Position numbers and translations under genes: made by a program | Part shown: piece after piece, positions 12,441 through 23,015 of the stretch | Layout of the letters: each line of letters begins with the position of its first letter | Numbering within the stretch: position 1 is the first letter of the stretch | Assembly: GCA_010093705.1 (NCBI GenBank) | Contig: MU006090.1 | Location: forward strand, 2,228,308-2,292,307 | Length of the DNA stretch: 64,000 bases | Direction of reading: 5' to 3' | Source of the DNA: Patellaria atrata CBS 101060 | Taxonomy: Eukaryota > Ascomycota > Dothideomycetes > Patellariales > Patellariaceae | The notes under the pieces: generated by a model | What the model was told of the DNA's origin: nothing | Seen by the model: the letters and a program-made list of their open reading frames with translations, nothing else | Database searches by the model: none

Positions 12441-12979
12441 GCTGCTTCGATATCCATTATGGCAGAGGATTCGTGCTCCGCACATTGGGGTGTGCATAAT
12501 ATTAGAGGTAGACATAGAGGAGTTACGATTGTCGTCTCCCGTATTAAGTCATAGTAATTCTATAGGCATGTTAAGAGATTGTTGTCTTAATTGTCTTGTG
12601 GCCTCACTCGCGATTTTCCCGAACTGAGTAACAATATGTCTCTCCCATTGACCTACTTTTATCAAAGAATTCTACTTTATTCCTAATTCTACTACCACAT
12701 TTCGACCTAGGCGACTTAGCTGTCTGGTAACTCAGCGTAGGCTTTCAGTCTCACGTACCAATTAAAGAATGGAAGGGTATTCTGTTAAATACTGAAACGT
12801 AACGACAAACTCATGTCCATTTTTTTAACACATTGAGTCTAACAATCTGATCCCATTTGGCTACTCATCTTTGTGCCTGCATTCCCTACAATGAGACCCT
12901 AATCTGTACGAACGCTCAAGTCTCACGCATCTCCTATCTCTCCAGTCCCCATTCTCACATAACCTCCCAAAGGGAAGTT
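12441..12979. other. Convergent intergenic region
   Basis: Lies between the 3' ends of two convergent genes. AT-rich, no gene seen. Confidence 0.5.
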
Positions 12980-14275
12980 CTACTCCATCCCCTCCATCAA
13001 ACTAACTTTATCCAACACCATGCCCCGCAGTCCAATCCACTCCCTCAATTCCTCCCACTCCTCCCCTTCCTCCTCACCCCACCGTCCCTTCTGTCTGAAT
13101 CCCCACGCGCACGCAATCCGATCGAGCGCCTCACGCTCCTCCTCCCGCATCCACCTTTCTCTCAACGGCATCCCGAGCGCCCACGTGACCCGCTTCATCT
13201 GGTCGTTCGCCGTCGCAACCGCCACGACGCCCACGCCCGCAGTAGCGATTACGTAAGCGAGCGTGGCCGAGGTAACGATGCCGGTGAAGAGAGAGGGAGA
13301 CATTGTGGTCTGCTGAACCGCGAATTGAGAGGCTGCGAGGTAGATCACAGGCGGTGTGAGGAGGAAGAGGGCGAAGGGGGGAAAGAGACGCTTTATTATT
13401 TTCGAGCGCCGGAAGGATGGATGTGCGAAGGTCAGGGTGATTATGGAGAGTGCGGTGGGGAGGGATTTAGTCGCGATGGCGAGATCAAGAGCTGCGTTTG
13501 CTATTGGGGGTGGAACGGCGCTCGCAGCGGCATTGGGGGAAGGTGTAGTGTATTTGATTTCGGGAGCAGAGTCTTTAGTGGGTTTTTTCGAGGGGCGAGG
13601 GGCGGGTTTGGTGTGATATAGGTCGAGGATCTCTGGGAGGGTGGAGGGGCGCCTGAGGAGTGATTGGATGGTTAGGTATTCATATAGTATTTTTGGTGTA
13701 ATGAACACGGACGGATGGACAACGATTCTGTAGGCTATGGTCTCGAGGAAATCGAAACTTTTACTTTCGGAAGCGGTTAGGGGTTTGTCAAGGGAAAGAA
13801 GAGCTGATGTTGGAGTTGATGTCTTGTCTTCGCTCGAGGATATTTCGCCTTTTGTGTCCTGTCTTCCTGTTTGGCCAGTCAGTCGGCGCGCTGCCTCCTC
13901 GCATAAGAGAAGAGCTGTAAGAGTATCTTCCTCCGTAGGTATTTTCTCTGAACCGAGAAACTTCTTCACATGATCTTCAACTTTTGATATTATAGAGGCG
14001 GCTTCAAAAGCAGAAGGCTTGGACGCCGGTATAGAGCTAAGTGCGCTTGGTGACGGCGTTGTAGCAGGTAAATCAGGTTTCCTAGTTGATCGAGATAATT
14101 TATGAATTATAGGCGTCCGCTTGTTTGAAGCTGCCGATGCTGTAACTGGCACGCGCAATATCGATGTCGAACAGAGGAAGCGTCTCTGGAGAGTTTTTCG
14201 AGAAGCAAGAAACTGGTCGCATATCTGACATATCGCTTTTTGCTTCGGTCGAAGGACAATTCCTTGATTTCCCAT
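12980..14275 (-). CDS. Putative mitochondrial inner-membrane protein, fungal-specific
   Basis: Single-exon gene of 431 aa; family not recognised. The first 55 residues are basic and Ser/Ala-rich without acids at the start (LASRKTLQRRFLCSTSILR), typical of a mitochondrial presequence. A low-complexity Ser/Pro/Lys stretch follows, then a helical domain (SFDFLETIAYRIVVHPSVF). Towards the C-terminus are two likely membrane segments (FPPFALFLLTPPVIYLAAS; LAYVIATAGVGVVAVATAN), then an acidic/Arg-rich tail (EEEREALDRIACAWGF). The frame stays open upstream to 14587, but I chose ATG 14275 because it gives a clean presequence and the upstream part has motif-rich promoter sequence. Mitochondrial placement is an inference. 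Confidence 0.75.
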   Translation of the reverse strand: MGNQGIVLRPKQKAICQICDQFLASRKTLQRRFLCSTSILRVPVTASAASNKRTPIIHKLSRSTRKPDLPATTPSPSALSSIPASKPSAFEAASIISKVEDHVKKFLGSEKIPTEEDTLTALLLCEEAARRLTGQTGRQDTKGEISSSEDKTSTPTSALLSLDKPLTASESKSFDFLETIAYRIVVHPSVFITPKILYEYLTIQSLLRRPSTLPEILDLYHTKPAPRPSKKPTKDSAPEIKYTTPSPNAAASAVPPPIANAALDLAIATKSLPTALSIITLTFAHPSFRRSKIIKRLFPPFALFLLTPPVIYLAASQFAVQQTTMSPSLFTGIVTSATLAYVIATAGVGVVAVATANDQMKRVTWALGMPLRERWMREEEREALDRIACAWGFRQKGRWGEEEGEEWEELREWIGLRGMVLDKVSLMEGME

Positions 14276-14624
14276 CTTCTCGTAGCCGTTAGCTAGGATA
14301 ATTGATGCTGAGCGTTGTCTCCTGGTTCCTAAGAAAGAGGTTGTTGTATAGCATGTAGGTATTGTATACTGTACAGTAAGGTAAGGTAGTGGCGTACTGT
14401 ATTTGAGCTGTCGTGGCTGAGGCCAACTGACGACAACCCGACCTGACCCAAGCTCAGAAACCTTACAGTACAGTACAGTACAATTACAAAACATATCAAC
14501 AAGAACAGGCAACTCTTTCACCACAACCATTTTACTTTTAACACTCCAACGCCCAACCCCAACTCGAGGGAACCAAATTGCCTTCAAGACCTACTCTTCC
14601 TCTGAAGGGAGCATCGTAACCATT
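14276..14624. promoter_or_regulatory. Shared divergent promoter with imperfect inverted repeat
   Basis: The 349-bp gap between two divergent genes must hold both promoters. TACTGTACAGTAAGG at 14367-14381 is nearly the reverse complement (14 of 15) of CCTTACAGTACAGTA at 14461-14475, which continues as two further CAGTA units. Confidence 0.55.
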
Positions 14625-16168
14625 ATGCCTCCTCCTCCTCCTCCTCCACCACCTCCACCTCCTCCGCCACCGATGCCTGGCTTTGGGGCAGGTCCACCTC
14701 CTCCACCGCCGATGCCTGGTTTTGGGGGGGGACCACCTCCGCCTCCGCCTCCAGGAGGTTTACCAGCAAAACCACCAGCAGCTGCTGTCAAAGGAAGAGT
14801 GCGTTCATATCAAATCAGATGGAGAGTGATCGGAAATGTGAAGCTAATTTATCTCAGGGCGCACTTTTAGGAGATATTCAAAAAGGGGCTAGGTTAAAGA
14901 GCGTACAAACAAACGATCGGTCAGCACCACAAGTCGGAAAAGCACTGGATGGTCCCTCAAAACCCGCAGTTGGAGGCGCACCGCCAGTGCCTGGGATGGC
15001 GCCGAAACCGCCAGGGGGATTAGTACCGCCTGTACCGGGAGGAGGAACTAATAGAGGGAGGAGCAATAGCGATTCTGGAGATGCTTCAAGAGATAGTATG
15101 GCCGGTGCGCCGCAACTGGGAGGACTGTTTGCCGGAGGAATGCCTAAGTTGCGGAAATCGGGTGGAGTGAACACAGGAGCAGACTCACATTCGCCATACC
15201 TTTCGGATCCAGAAACGTCTCAGTCGTTCACGCCGAAACCGCCGACTGGGAGCGCGCCGAGACCACCGATGGCGCCCAAAGTACCAACATCTACTCCCCC
15301 AAGGCCTCCGCCGACCGTCCCTGGAGGTGCGTCGCATCCGATAATATCAAACCTAAAGAACAACCTTCGACCGTCATCAATCGCTTCGACAGCATCCGCA
15401 CCCGATATCCCCACCACGAAACCGAAACCGCCACCACCAATAGGCAAAAAACCGCCCATACCTCCCCCAGCATCTCGAAAGCCATCTGGTCTCGCACCCC
15501 CACCGCCTCTACCAGCATCAGCCTCACCACCTGTCCCTCCACCACCACCGCCATCTTCCGCGCCTGCTCCCCCACCAATTCCACCCTCATCAGCTCCACG
15601 ACCGCCCCCATCACGCTCAACAGCCCCTCCTCCGCCGGTATCAGTAGCCCTAAACGGCCACCCCCCATCCCTCGCCGAACAAGCCGCCCGCAACGCCTTC
15701 GGCCGCTCATCCCCTAGCATTGCACCGCCCCCGCCGCCGGTCTCTCCTCCACGATCCCCGGCTCCAGTGCCTCCAGCACCCCCGTCCTCAGCACCAAGAC
15801 CACCCCCCGCAACTGTCGTATCCGCACCCCCTCCCCCGCCATCCACGGCACCAAGGCCGCCACCGCAATTAGCCCCCAGCCCGCCGCAGTCGAGACAGCA
15901 GAGCCAGGCGCCGGTGAGGTCCATGTTAGATCCGAGCGCTTATACGCTTACGAATGGTGGGGCGTCCGCGGGGAGGGGTCAGGGGATGATGAGTGGGGCA
16001 GGAGGAGTAGGAGCAGGGAAGGCAGGACTATTGGTGATCCATGATTTGAGGTGGCGGTTTCAGGATGAGAGCCAGTTGCCCAAACCGAGGGAGTTCATGG
16101 GAGGGCAGAAGAGGTATAGGGCGGGGAGGGGTAGTAGTGTTCCTTTGGACTTGAGTTTGTTTGAGTAA
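14625..16168 (+). CDS. VRP1: Verprolin/WIP-like actin regulator
   Basis: Proline-rich partner of WASP (Las17) acting in Arp2/3 actin assembly at endocytic sites. Exons 14625-14798 and 14858-16168 (59-nt intron) give 494 aa. It opens with a polyproline run and two PMPGFG-containing repeats. The WH2 actin-binding motif spans the intron: VKGR, then GALLGDIQKGARLKSV with TNDRSAP, near residues 55-80. The middle is a long Pro/Ser/Ala region with many PPPPP runs suited to profilin and SH3 binding. The C-terminus carries the WASP-binding block (LRWRFQDESQLPKPREF, then GGQKRYRAGRG). WH2 plus C-terminal block is diagnostic of verprolin/WIP, although overall similarity is swamped by low complexity. Confidence 0.9.
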
Positions 16169-17309
16169 AGAGGGGAGTTGGACGGGTTCATGTGGAAGGG
16201 GAGAAGGATGAGTTCGTGATAGATAATAGTTGATGGTGGATGAGGAGTCAAACGAGTTCCTTTGTGTTTCGGTGTTTGGCAAAAGGTAACGGATATGCTG
16301 TAAAAGACCATGGATAGAGACTACTTGATGCTTCATTGCTACGTTCTACTACCTTCCTTCTGTTAACGCAGGTGCGTTGACCCAGGGCCTGCCATCTTCA
16401 TCAAACCTATAATGAAGCCGTGGTGCCACGAACCTTCAATAGACTGATTGAAAAGCTCTCTTTCGTTTGGTAGTTACAAAACCATATTAACTTGTTCCGT
16501 TGTGCGTGTCTCGGTTGTGCCTATTAATACGCTGCTGTGAGGGTATGTTGGCACATGGTTGGCAATAATCATTACAGCTTACAAACACTGGGCCTTACGA
16601 TCTGTCATATTAGTCCAAGCGACAGTATTTCAGCCCTGGTGACAATGATACAGGTGCCCATAAGGTATCAGGGCCAAATGACAGCCATCTCATGAAGACA
16701 GCAGCGAGTCTCAACTACAAAAGGGATCATAATAATAGTCAACATAGTACCCCAGTAGTACGGATTATGATAACTAGAAGGGTGGAACCAAGAGGCAAGG
16801 GTTTGAGAATAAAGTTGAGAGATTTTATCGTGAGATAGCTAGACTTATCTTAAATCAAAACCCGCGCCAAATAATCCACGTTGTAGAAAGTAAAACTCAG
16901 AAGCTCGCCCATTTCCTATAGCATCCAAGACCTGTCTAAACTCCTTTCGCACCGTCGCTATGCAAAGTATTAACTTCACCAAGCCCCATCGAACCGAAGA
17001 TCCAAGAAGAACCCAGATAAGTATGTATGTTGAAGTGAGATGTGCCCATAAGCGAAATATGACCAAGCAAAGAAGCAAAGAATATGTCGTAAAATTCAGG
17101 TCACGGAAAAACCAGGCTGATATGGATCGATAATATTAATATTGGTGTAGTAGTGTCGAGACCGGTTCGTACATAGCGAAGATGTTCGGAAGCGTCATGG
17201 AAGAAATGTTCGAGACGAGATTTTAGAAAGATAGTGAAGATTGTCACCGGCCATGATAATCTACGATGATTCGGATAAGGTCATCCTAGGAGTCCTCGGT
17301 CGCGAGACC
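16169..17309. other. Convergent intergenic region
   Basis: Between the 3' ends of the verprolin gene and the F-box gene. No supportable gene. The minus-strand frame at 16845-17078 is hydrophobic at its start but lacks family motifs. Confidence 0.5.
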
Positions 17310-19011
17310 CTAAGGACCCACGATACCATCCTCCGGTTCAACGGGATCAAGTTCATCCTCGACCTCTGGGCTCCCGTCCACGTTCCAGAGTATGAACGGT
17401 CCAGAGTACATCTGATGGGGAAAGTAAGTAAATGCCCAGATTGCTTGACTAAAGGATAACTAACCTCTGTGGTATTGATAGCACCCTCTTCAGGGCTCCA
17501 CCAACGTCCGAGCATTATCTGGCCACCAGGCAGGACGACACCTTCGTAAGCCCAGAGAGCATTTTCATCCGGTTGACCATTTTCATCGTAGAAGAACTTC
17601 ATCATCGTCATTCGCTGCCAACCAGCAATGCCGTATTGGTTTGGAAGGGGGTTAAGCCAGCCGGAGGAATAGAATGGCTCGCTATCGTAACCATCACCAT
17701 TAAACTGGAACGAGACAGCAGGTCCAGCAGAAGCACCTCCGGAGCGATGTTGAGCCCGGGTGCGCGGCAAGGAACGCTCAGGAAGGGCGTGAAGGTGCTT
17801 TTCGAAGGTATATGGCCATGTAACCTTTTCTTTCGGAGGGATCTCGAGGCGAAGAGTCTAGGACGTGGTTAGCGGAGAGAACATCACCACCTGTGGACAT
17901 GATAACCCGGTGACGTACCTGAATGGATCGTTCTCCTTGGTCGACATTGTGGTCAGGATATACATATGGGTTAGCTGGATGGTTCCTCAGGTTCTCCACC
18001 TCGTCGCGGTCAAGATAAGCTAAACGGAGATCTTAATTTTGTTTCAACAGAATGTATGTATTAACTTTAAACGTACCATAAGTGCCCTTCCAGTACTTGC
18101 CAAGTTGTTGAGCGTTAACACGTTTTGCAGGATTCATCGTCCAACCTTTGGCCTTTTCCAACTCATGAAGAGAGTCGTGGTAAGGGTAGTACAGGGTAGC
18201 CTCCGTCTCCCGCATGATATGCCATCGAAAGAAATTCATCATGTGGAGGACCCAAGACATATTGATATGGGTTTTGTTGACATCGGTAAAGATAGGGGCG
18301 CGTTTGGCACATTCGTATGCCATCTTCTGGGAATCATCAAAGCTGAAGACGGTAGGGTTTAGGGCGAGGTCGAGTGTGAAATGGCTGAGCGCAACTTGAA
18401 CCGCGGCAAGTCCAGGGTGAATGTTGTGGATGGGGTGAACGGAGTTATTTTGCTTGATTGGTCGCAAGATGTTCTGAATGATATCCGTGTTGTAAACAAA
18501 CCTGTGAAGACATTCAAGGTTAAGGCAGGTTAAGGTTCCGTCGGGGAGGATGAGCTCGTCCTTGCCGTTGAAAGACTCTGTTTTCAGTGTTAATGAAAAG
18601 CAGATGGAAGACAATCGGAAAAGAGGAGGGTAAAGGTACTCACCATTGATCAGATCCTTTACAACCTGAAGACACTGCTTTTCTTCCTTCTTGTGCCCGT
18701 AATAGAACTTAGAGCCTCGTTTCAACCACATCCGACGAGTCTGGTACAAGCGCATATACTCGGCGTTGGTAGTCTCGCGACCTGTAGGATCGAAAAACTG
18801 AAGGAAGCGGTGGCGCCAGAAGGATAAGTGATCGCCGTCGATAGCATTGCAAGCATTTTGACAGACAAGGCGGAAGTTGCAGAGGTCTTTATCGCTTTCC
18901 AGATAACCAGCAATCTCCTTGTTGAGCTACCAATATGCTGCGTTAGTAGACAGCACCATAATGGGGAAATACAAGGACACCAACCTCTATGGGCAAGATA
19001 TTGAAAGCCAT
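17310..19011 (-). CDS. F-box domain protein
   Basis: Probable substrate adaptor of an SCF ubiquitin ligase. Six exons: 19011-18985, 18926-18644, 18577-18077, 18019-17919, 17857-17465, 17411-17310; 468 aa with consistent phases. The N-terminal F-box (MAFNILPIE, then LNKEIAGYLESDKDLCNFRL) is interrupted by the first intron. No WD40 or LRR repeats follow. The rest is Trp/Tyr-rich globular sequence (YMRLYQTRRMWLKRGS; WVLHMMNFFRWHIMRETEA; GRWWSPEEGAINTTE; MYSGPFILWNVDG), resembling lineage-specific F-box proteins of filamentous ascomycetes. Donors of introns 1 and 5 are GTTGGT and GTTAGT rather than GTAAGT or GTATGT, but reading frame and homology-like continuity support both. Target unknown. Confidence 0.85.
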
Positions 19012-20106
19012 TGCTGGGAAGCTGGAAGGGTAATGAAGCCGAGTCCAGGGGAGGTATGGAGAAGTCAGTTTCACCCAAGGGCCAGTTGAAAGACTGCACC
19101 AACACCGAACGATGGCTGTGGGATGTGGTCAAGAGAGAAGGGAGCGGCCTATATAGACTTCTTATAAGCCTGATGACCAGGGTCACTTTCACCAGAGAGA
19201 TATGGGGTAGGGTGCAAACGGACGAGGTCACGGTTTGATAATGTGAATCCGGTCGGCTGCCAGAGACTTCGGATGGTCGCGTGAGGTCTCTCTCTCCAAT
19301 GGTTGGTAAGGTAAATACGAGAACTAAAGCTTCACTTGAAGCAATTGTCCCTTGACCGAGACAAAGCACGTAAATTAGAGGAAATGGAATGGACTAAGGG
19401 AGAGAGAGGTAGAGCGGGATAGGGTGATATGGGATGGCGTGGGTGCGAAGTTGTTAGAAGGAAGGAGAGTTCTTTGAATGATTTGGAAGTAGACAGCAAA
19501 CTCTTAAGAGCAACGAGAAAACAATTGAAAGTCGGCCTCAAGGTAATGGAAGTGATAATACTCTCTCCTCCTTTCAATTCTTAATGTTGTCGCCGTTACT
19601 GCCTGCTGGTAGGACGTCGGCTCTAATTCTTCTCCGCTCTTGTGACCTGGAGCTTGACAATAAGGAAGCAACGACAATTGTAAACGGGATACCGATACCG
19701 GAACCGATATAGAGGCAGATATCGCTGCCTAGGTACGTCCTCTCTACATTTAATTTGACATTTCGGGATGCCGATGTAGTTAGTTACGTCCTCCCGAGCT
19801 CACCGTTGCATCGATACTACCGACATCGCCTCCGGTCTGGTCTTTGGCAACTCTCTTATTTTAAATCTACTCGCCTCTGCTGTTCACACTTACTGCACTT
19901 TTACAGACCTGCAATTTTTAATGAGTCGTCTTGATCTATTAGCCATGGCTGAGTGACTGATGGGGTGTTGACAACACACGCTACAAACGCTTAGTAAGGT
20001 AGGCATACGCATCTAATCTGCTGGACAGGTCATCCACCTAGTGGAACGTAATAAGAATCTGGCATATCATATGGACAAAAAGGTCGTTACTTTTACAAAC
20101 GTCTTT
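19012..20106. other. Intergenic
   Basis: Promoter side of the F-box gene and 3' side of the AA12 gene. No gene seen. Confidence 0.5.
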
Positions 20107-21777
20107 CTACAGGAAGAAGACGTGGATCATGAGCGCTATGAGCATTGCTATGCCGCTCTGTTTTCCATGCATCGACGATGCTGAACCCGTCGTTGTTGCC
20201 GCTGCTCCCCCAGTCTCCGTTCCTGATGGAGTTTCTGAAGTGGTCGGTGTACCTTGGGAGTCTTCGTCTTTGATGATGGCGTAGATCTCACCGGTGCGAT
20301 CACTGCTCATGAAAAGTCTGCCTCTACTATCAAAAGCGAGGCCAACTGGTCGAAAACAGTCGTCGGGACATCGTGACGTGCCTTGGTTAGCCATTATGGA
20401 GATAGCGGCTGATGTGCTGTCGCTATCTTCTACTGGCTCGCCCTCCTCATTGAATCGTATCATGCCTACGTAGTATCCAGCTGGGTCATCTCTGTTCCTA
20501 TCTTCACAGTTAGTCCAGCACGTCACTCTTACCAGATAGAAGTTGCCATTCGCGGCATGAGCGCATTCAGGAGTCAAGGTACGGAATAACAGTAGTAAAA
20601 TTGTCATTCATGACATGGCCAAGAAGGGAAAGTTAGATAACATACCAGCTACCATGGAAGGAGACCCAAGCCTCTGTCCCCCCTTCATTGAAAACAAGGT
20701 CTAATGGTGCCGTATGTGCCTCGAACGTTAAGCGGGGTGCAATTCTATCTTCTGAACATATAGTATCGTTGACCGTAGAATTCTGTTCTCCAATGGCAAA
20801 CTGATCACCAACGTGGATATCATCGTTCCCAGGAATGCTGTCCACATCCCAAGCGGCAAAGCAAACTGGGTATCCATAATTTTTGCCTTGTCCGCTGAAG
20901 TCGTTATCTTGGAGGGTGCCATGGTAATTCAGTTCTTCTCCTGGGTTATCCTCGTGGATATCTTCCCCTTCCCTCTCCATCTCATCTATGCTATTCTCCA
21001 CGCTGTATATACCGCCTGATTGAGGATGCTCCGCCACGCCGACCGAGTTGCGAAGACCCCATCCAAGCAGTAGGCCATCGTTGTTATAATCGTAAGGAAG
21101 ATTAGTATCATCGGTGAGATCGAAGGCCTTTATTTGAGAATGGCCCGAAGTCACATCGAGCGTTTGGAGGTCGAAATTGCCCTCACTCCCTCTGCTGACG
21201 ACTAGAGTTCCGTTGACCTTTTTCGACAGTAACAACGTTCTTGATATGTGACCGCCATTATTGCTCATATTCTCGACCAGGATTCTCTGATCGCCGCGGA
21301 CCTCCCTTGCTTCGGCGTCATAGTTCCAAGCAGAGACTGATTCTGAAGTGGAAGCATAGAGCGTCTTGCCGTCATTGGAGACTTGGAGGCCGTGATTCAA
21401 CTTGAAAGGTGCGTGGATCGTTAGAACGGTGTTGTTGTTGCTGTTGCAACAGCAACTCTTCCTTGAGAGATACTTACGCTGCCATCGTTCACGACTGTGC
21501 GCCTATCGGAAAGACAAGTCCCATCTCCATCGAATGAGAAGGCAATTACACCCTTCCCCTGGTCAATAACCAGTAAGTTTCCATTCTTATCAAATGTAAT
21601 AGCACGAGGGCTTGATAACCCGTTCGCGACCAATTGGGCCCTATACCCAGACGCAAGCGACGGCGCAGGGTAATCCGGCGTCAAGGTGGTGGAGCAAGCA
21701 CTTTGAGCTGCCACTACTTGAAGATTAGGAAGGACAATTTGAATCGATAGAAGAAGCAACTTGTAATCTAGACCCAT
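20107..21777 (-). CDS. Secreted quinoprotein glucose/sorbosone dehydrogenase-like protein (AA12 type), likely GPI-anchored
   Basis: Family members are beta-propellers; fungal AA12 members use PQQ to oxidise sugars such as fucose or pyranosones. Three exons (21777-21478, 21400-20646, 20497-20107) give 481 aa; introns are 77 and 148 nt. A signal peptide is followed by the propeller start (SGYRAQLVANGLSSPRAITF, FDKNGNLLVIDQGKG). Further typical blocks are LNHGLQVSNDGKTLYAS, LLGWGLRNSVGVAEHP, KNYGYPVCFAAWD, PLDLVFNEGGTEAWVSFHGS with NRDDPAGYYV across intron 2, and PVGLAFDSRGRLFMSSD. The C-terminus is a Thr/Ser-rich linker, a small-residue site and a hydrophobic tail (GIAMLIALMIHVFFL), which reads as a GPI signal. 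No CBM1 or cytochrome domain. PQQ use is inferred from the family. Confidence 0.88.
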
Positions 21778-23015
21778 GGTTGTGACAAGGAGGCGTTGGT
21801 ATTGTTCATAACTTCATACTGACATCTATGGGGCGAGTAGGGCGGATGTTATAGGTGGATGGAAGTGATCGACTTGTGAGATATGCAGCCTGTATCTGCA
21901 GAATGCGGCAAAACGGCTCAATTTGTTAGTACGGAGTACTCTGTTACAAGCTGGTGCAGACTTCATCTTCAACGCGTCATCACTTATTATTGTTGGACTC
22001 TAATAAGATCATGGAGTTGTTCGTAAAACGTGAGACGACGCTAGTTCTGGAAACTGTACGCTTTGCGTGGACAAATTCGATAGTGCTTTCATTATAAAAC
22101 TATCAATGCCAAAATCATCTACGGCCGGTCTAGGAAGACTGAATGCACTGCATCGGGTAATGGAAGCTGTAACTTTGTAACTTTACAACTTACCATCTCA
22201 CAACTGAAAAGGTAACAGTAACGGAACGCAAATCATTTCGGAATCGATTGTGCAGTACTATTGTTCTTCCGTAGGATGAGAAATTTAGGGCAAGGGGCAT
22301 TCGAACGAGGCTTTTCACACTTGAGAACTTGGATATTATATTGTCATAATCTATCGCCGGTAATATGTATATTTGAAGTGTTACGGTCACAGCAGATGCA
22401 AGTGCTGGGTGACCAAAGCAGAGACCAGACTTTTATCTCGCATTCCTTCATTAATCACTCCTCTTTTTCTATGGAGCGTCATTCCTTCAATCGCAGACAT
22501 CCAGAAAAGCATGACAAAAAAAAAAAAAGAAAAAGGGGACCCAGAAGCAGAGCCAAAACCCAACGTGCATGTTTATACAAGAATTTTGGGTCACGAGCCC
22601 GCGGCACATCGTGGTGGGAGCAAGTCTAGGTGAAGGAAAAACATTAGAGTAGACCCTCTTGCAACGGATAACCAGAAAAGACACATAAAAGGTTCCCACG
22701 GTGAAAGAACGCTCCGGCTTTTATATGCTGCACTTTTGGACTGAATCAAGACCATTCGGACAATGCGAGAAGCAAAAGGAAATGTGAGAACGCTAATATG
22801 CATGAAAAGATGAGGCCGCGATTCAAAAAGAGAAATGCAACAAAGCACGTAGTATTGCAGGAAGCGGTACCACCCATGCAACGGACAAAATTGTAGTCTA
22901 GAAGCATTCATTCAGAGGGCAAGGCGCTCACGTCAAACTTTTCAGCAGAAGCGGAGGACGTAAACCGCTTGCAATTGATATGTGCTCCAAAATCCATGGA
23001 ACATAAATGTAAGAA
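21778..23015. other. Intergenic
   Basis: Contains the AA12 promoter and an A-rich run (12 A, then G, then 5 A) near 22507-22525. No gene seen. Confidence 0.5.

Noticed and set aside
12857-13621. 254-codon plus-strand frame overlapping the mitochondrial protein gene
   Set aside because: Antisense shadow with Arg/His-rich nonsense composition.
15220-15924. Gly-rich minus-strand frame of 234 codons
   Set aside because: Shadow of the proline-coding CCN repeats of the verprolin gene.
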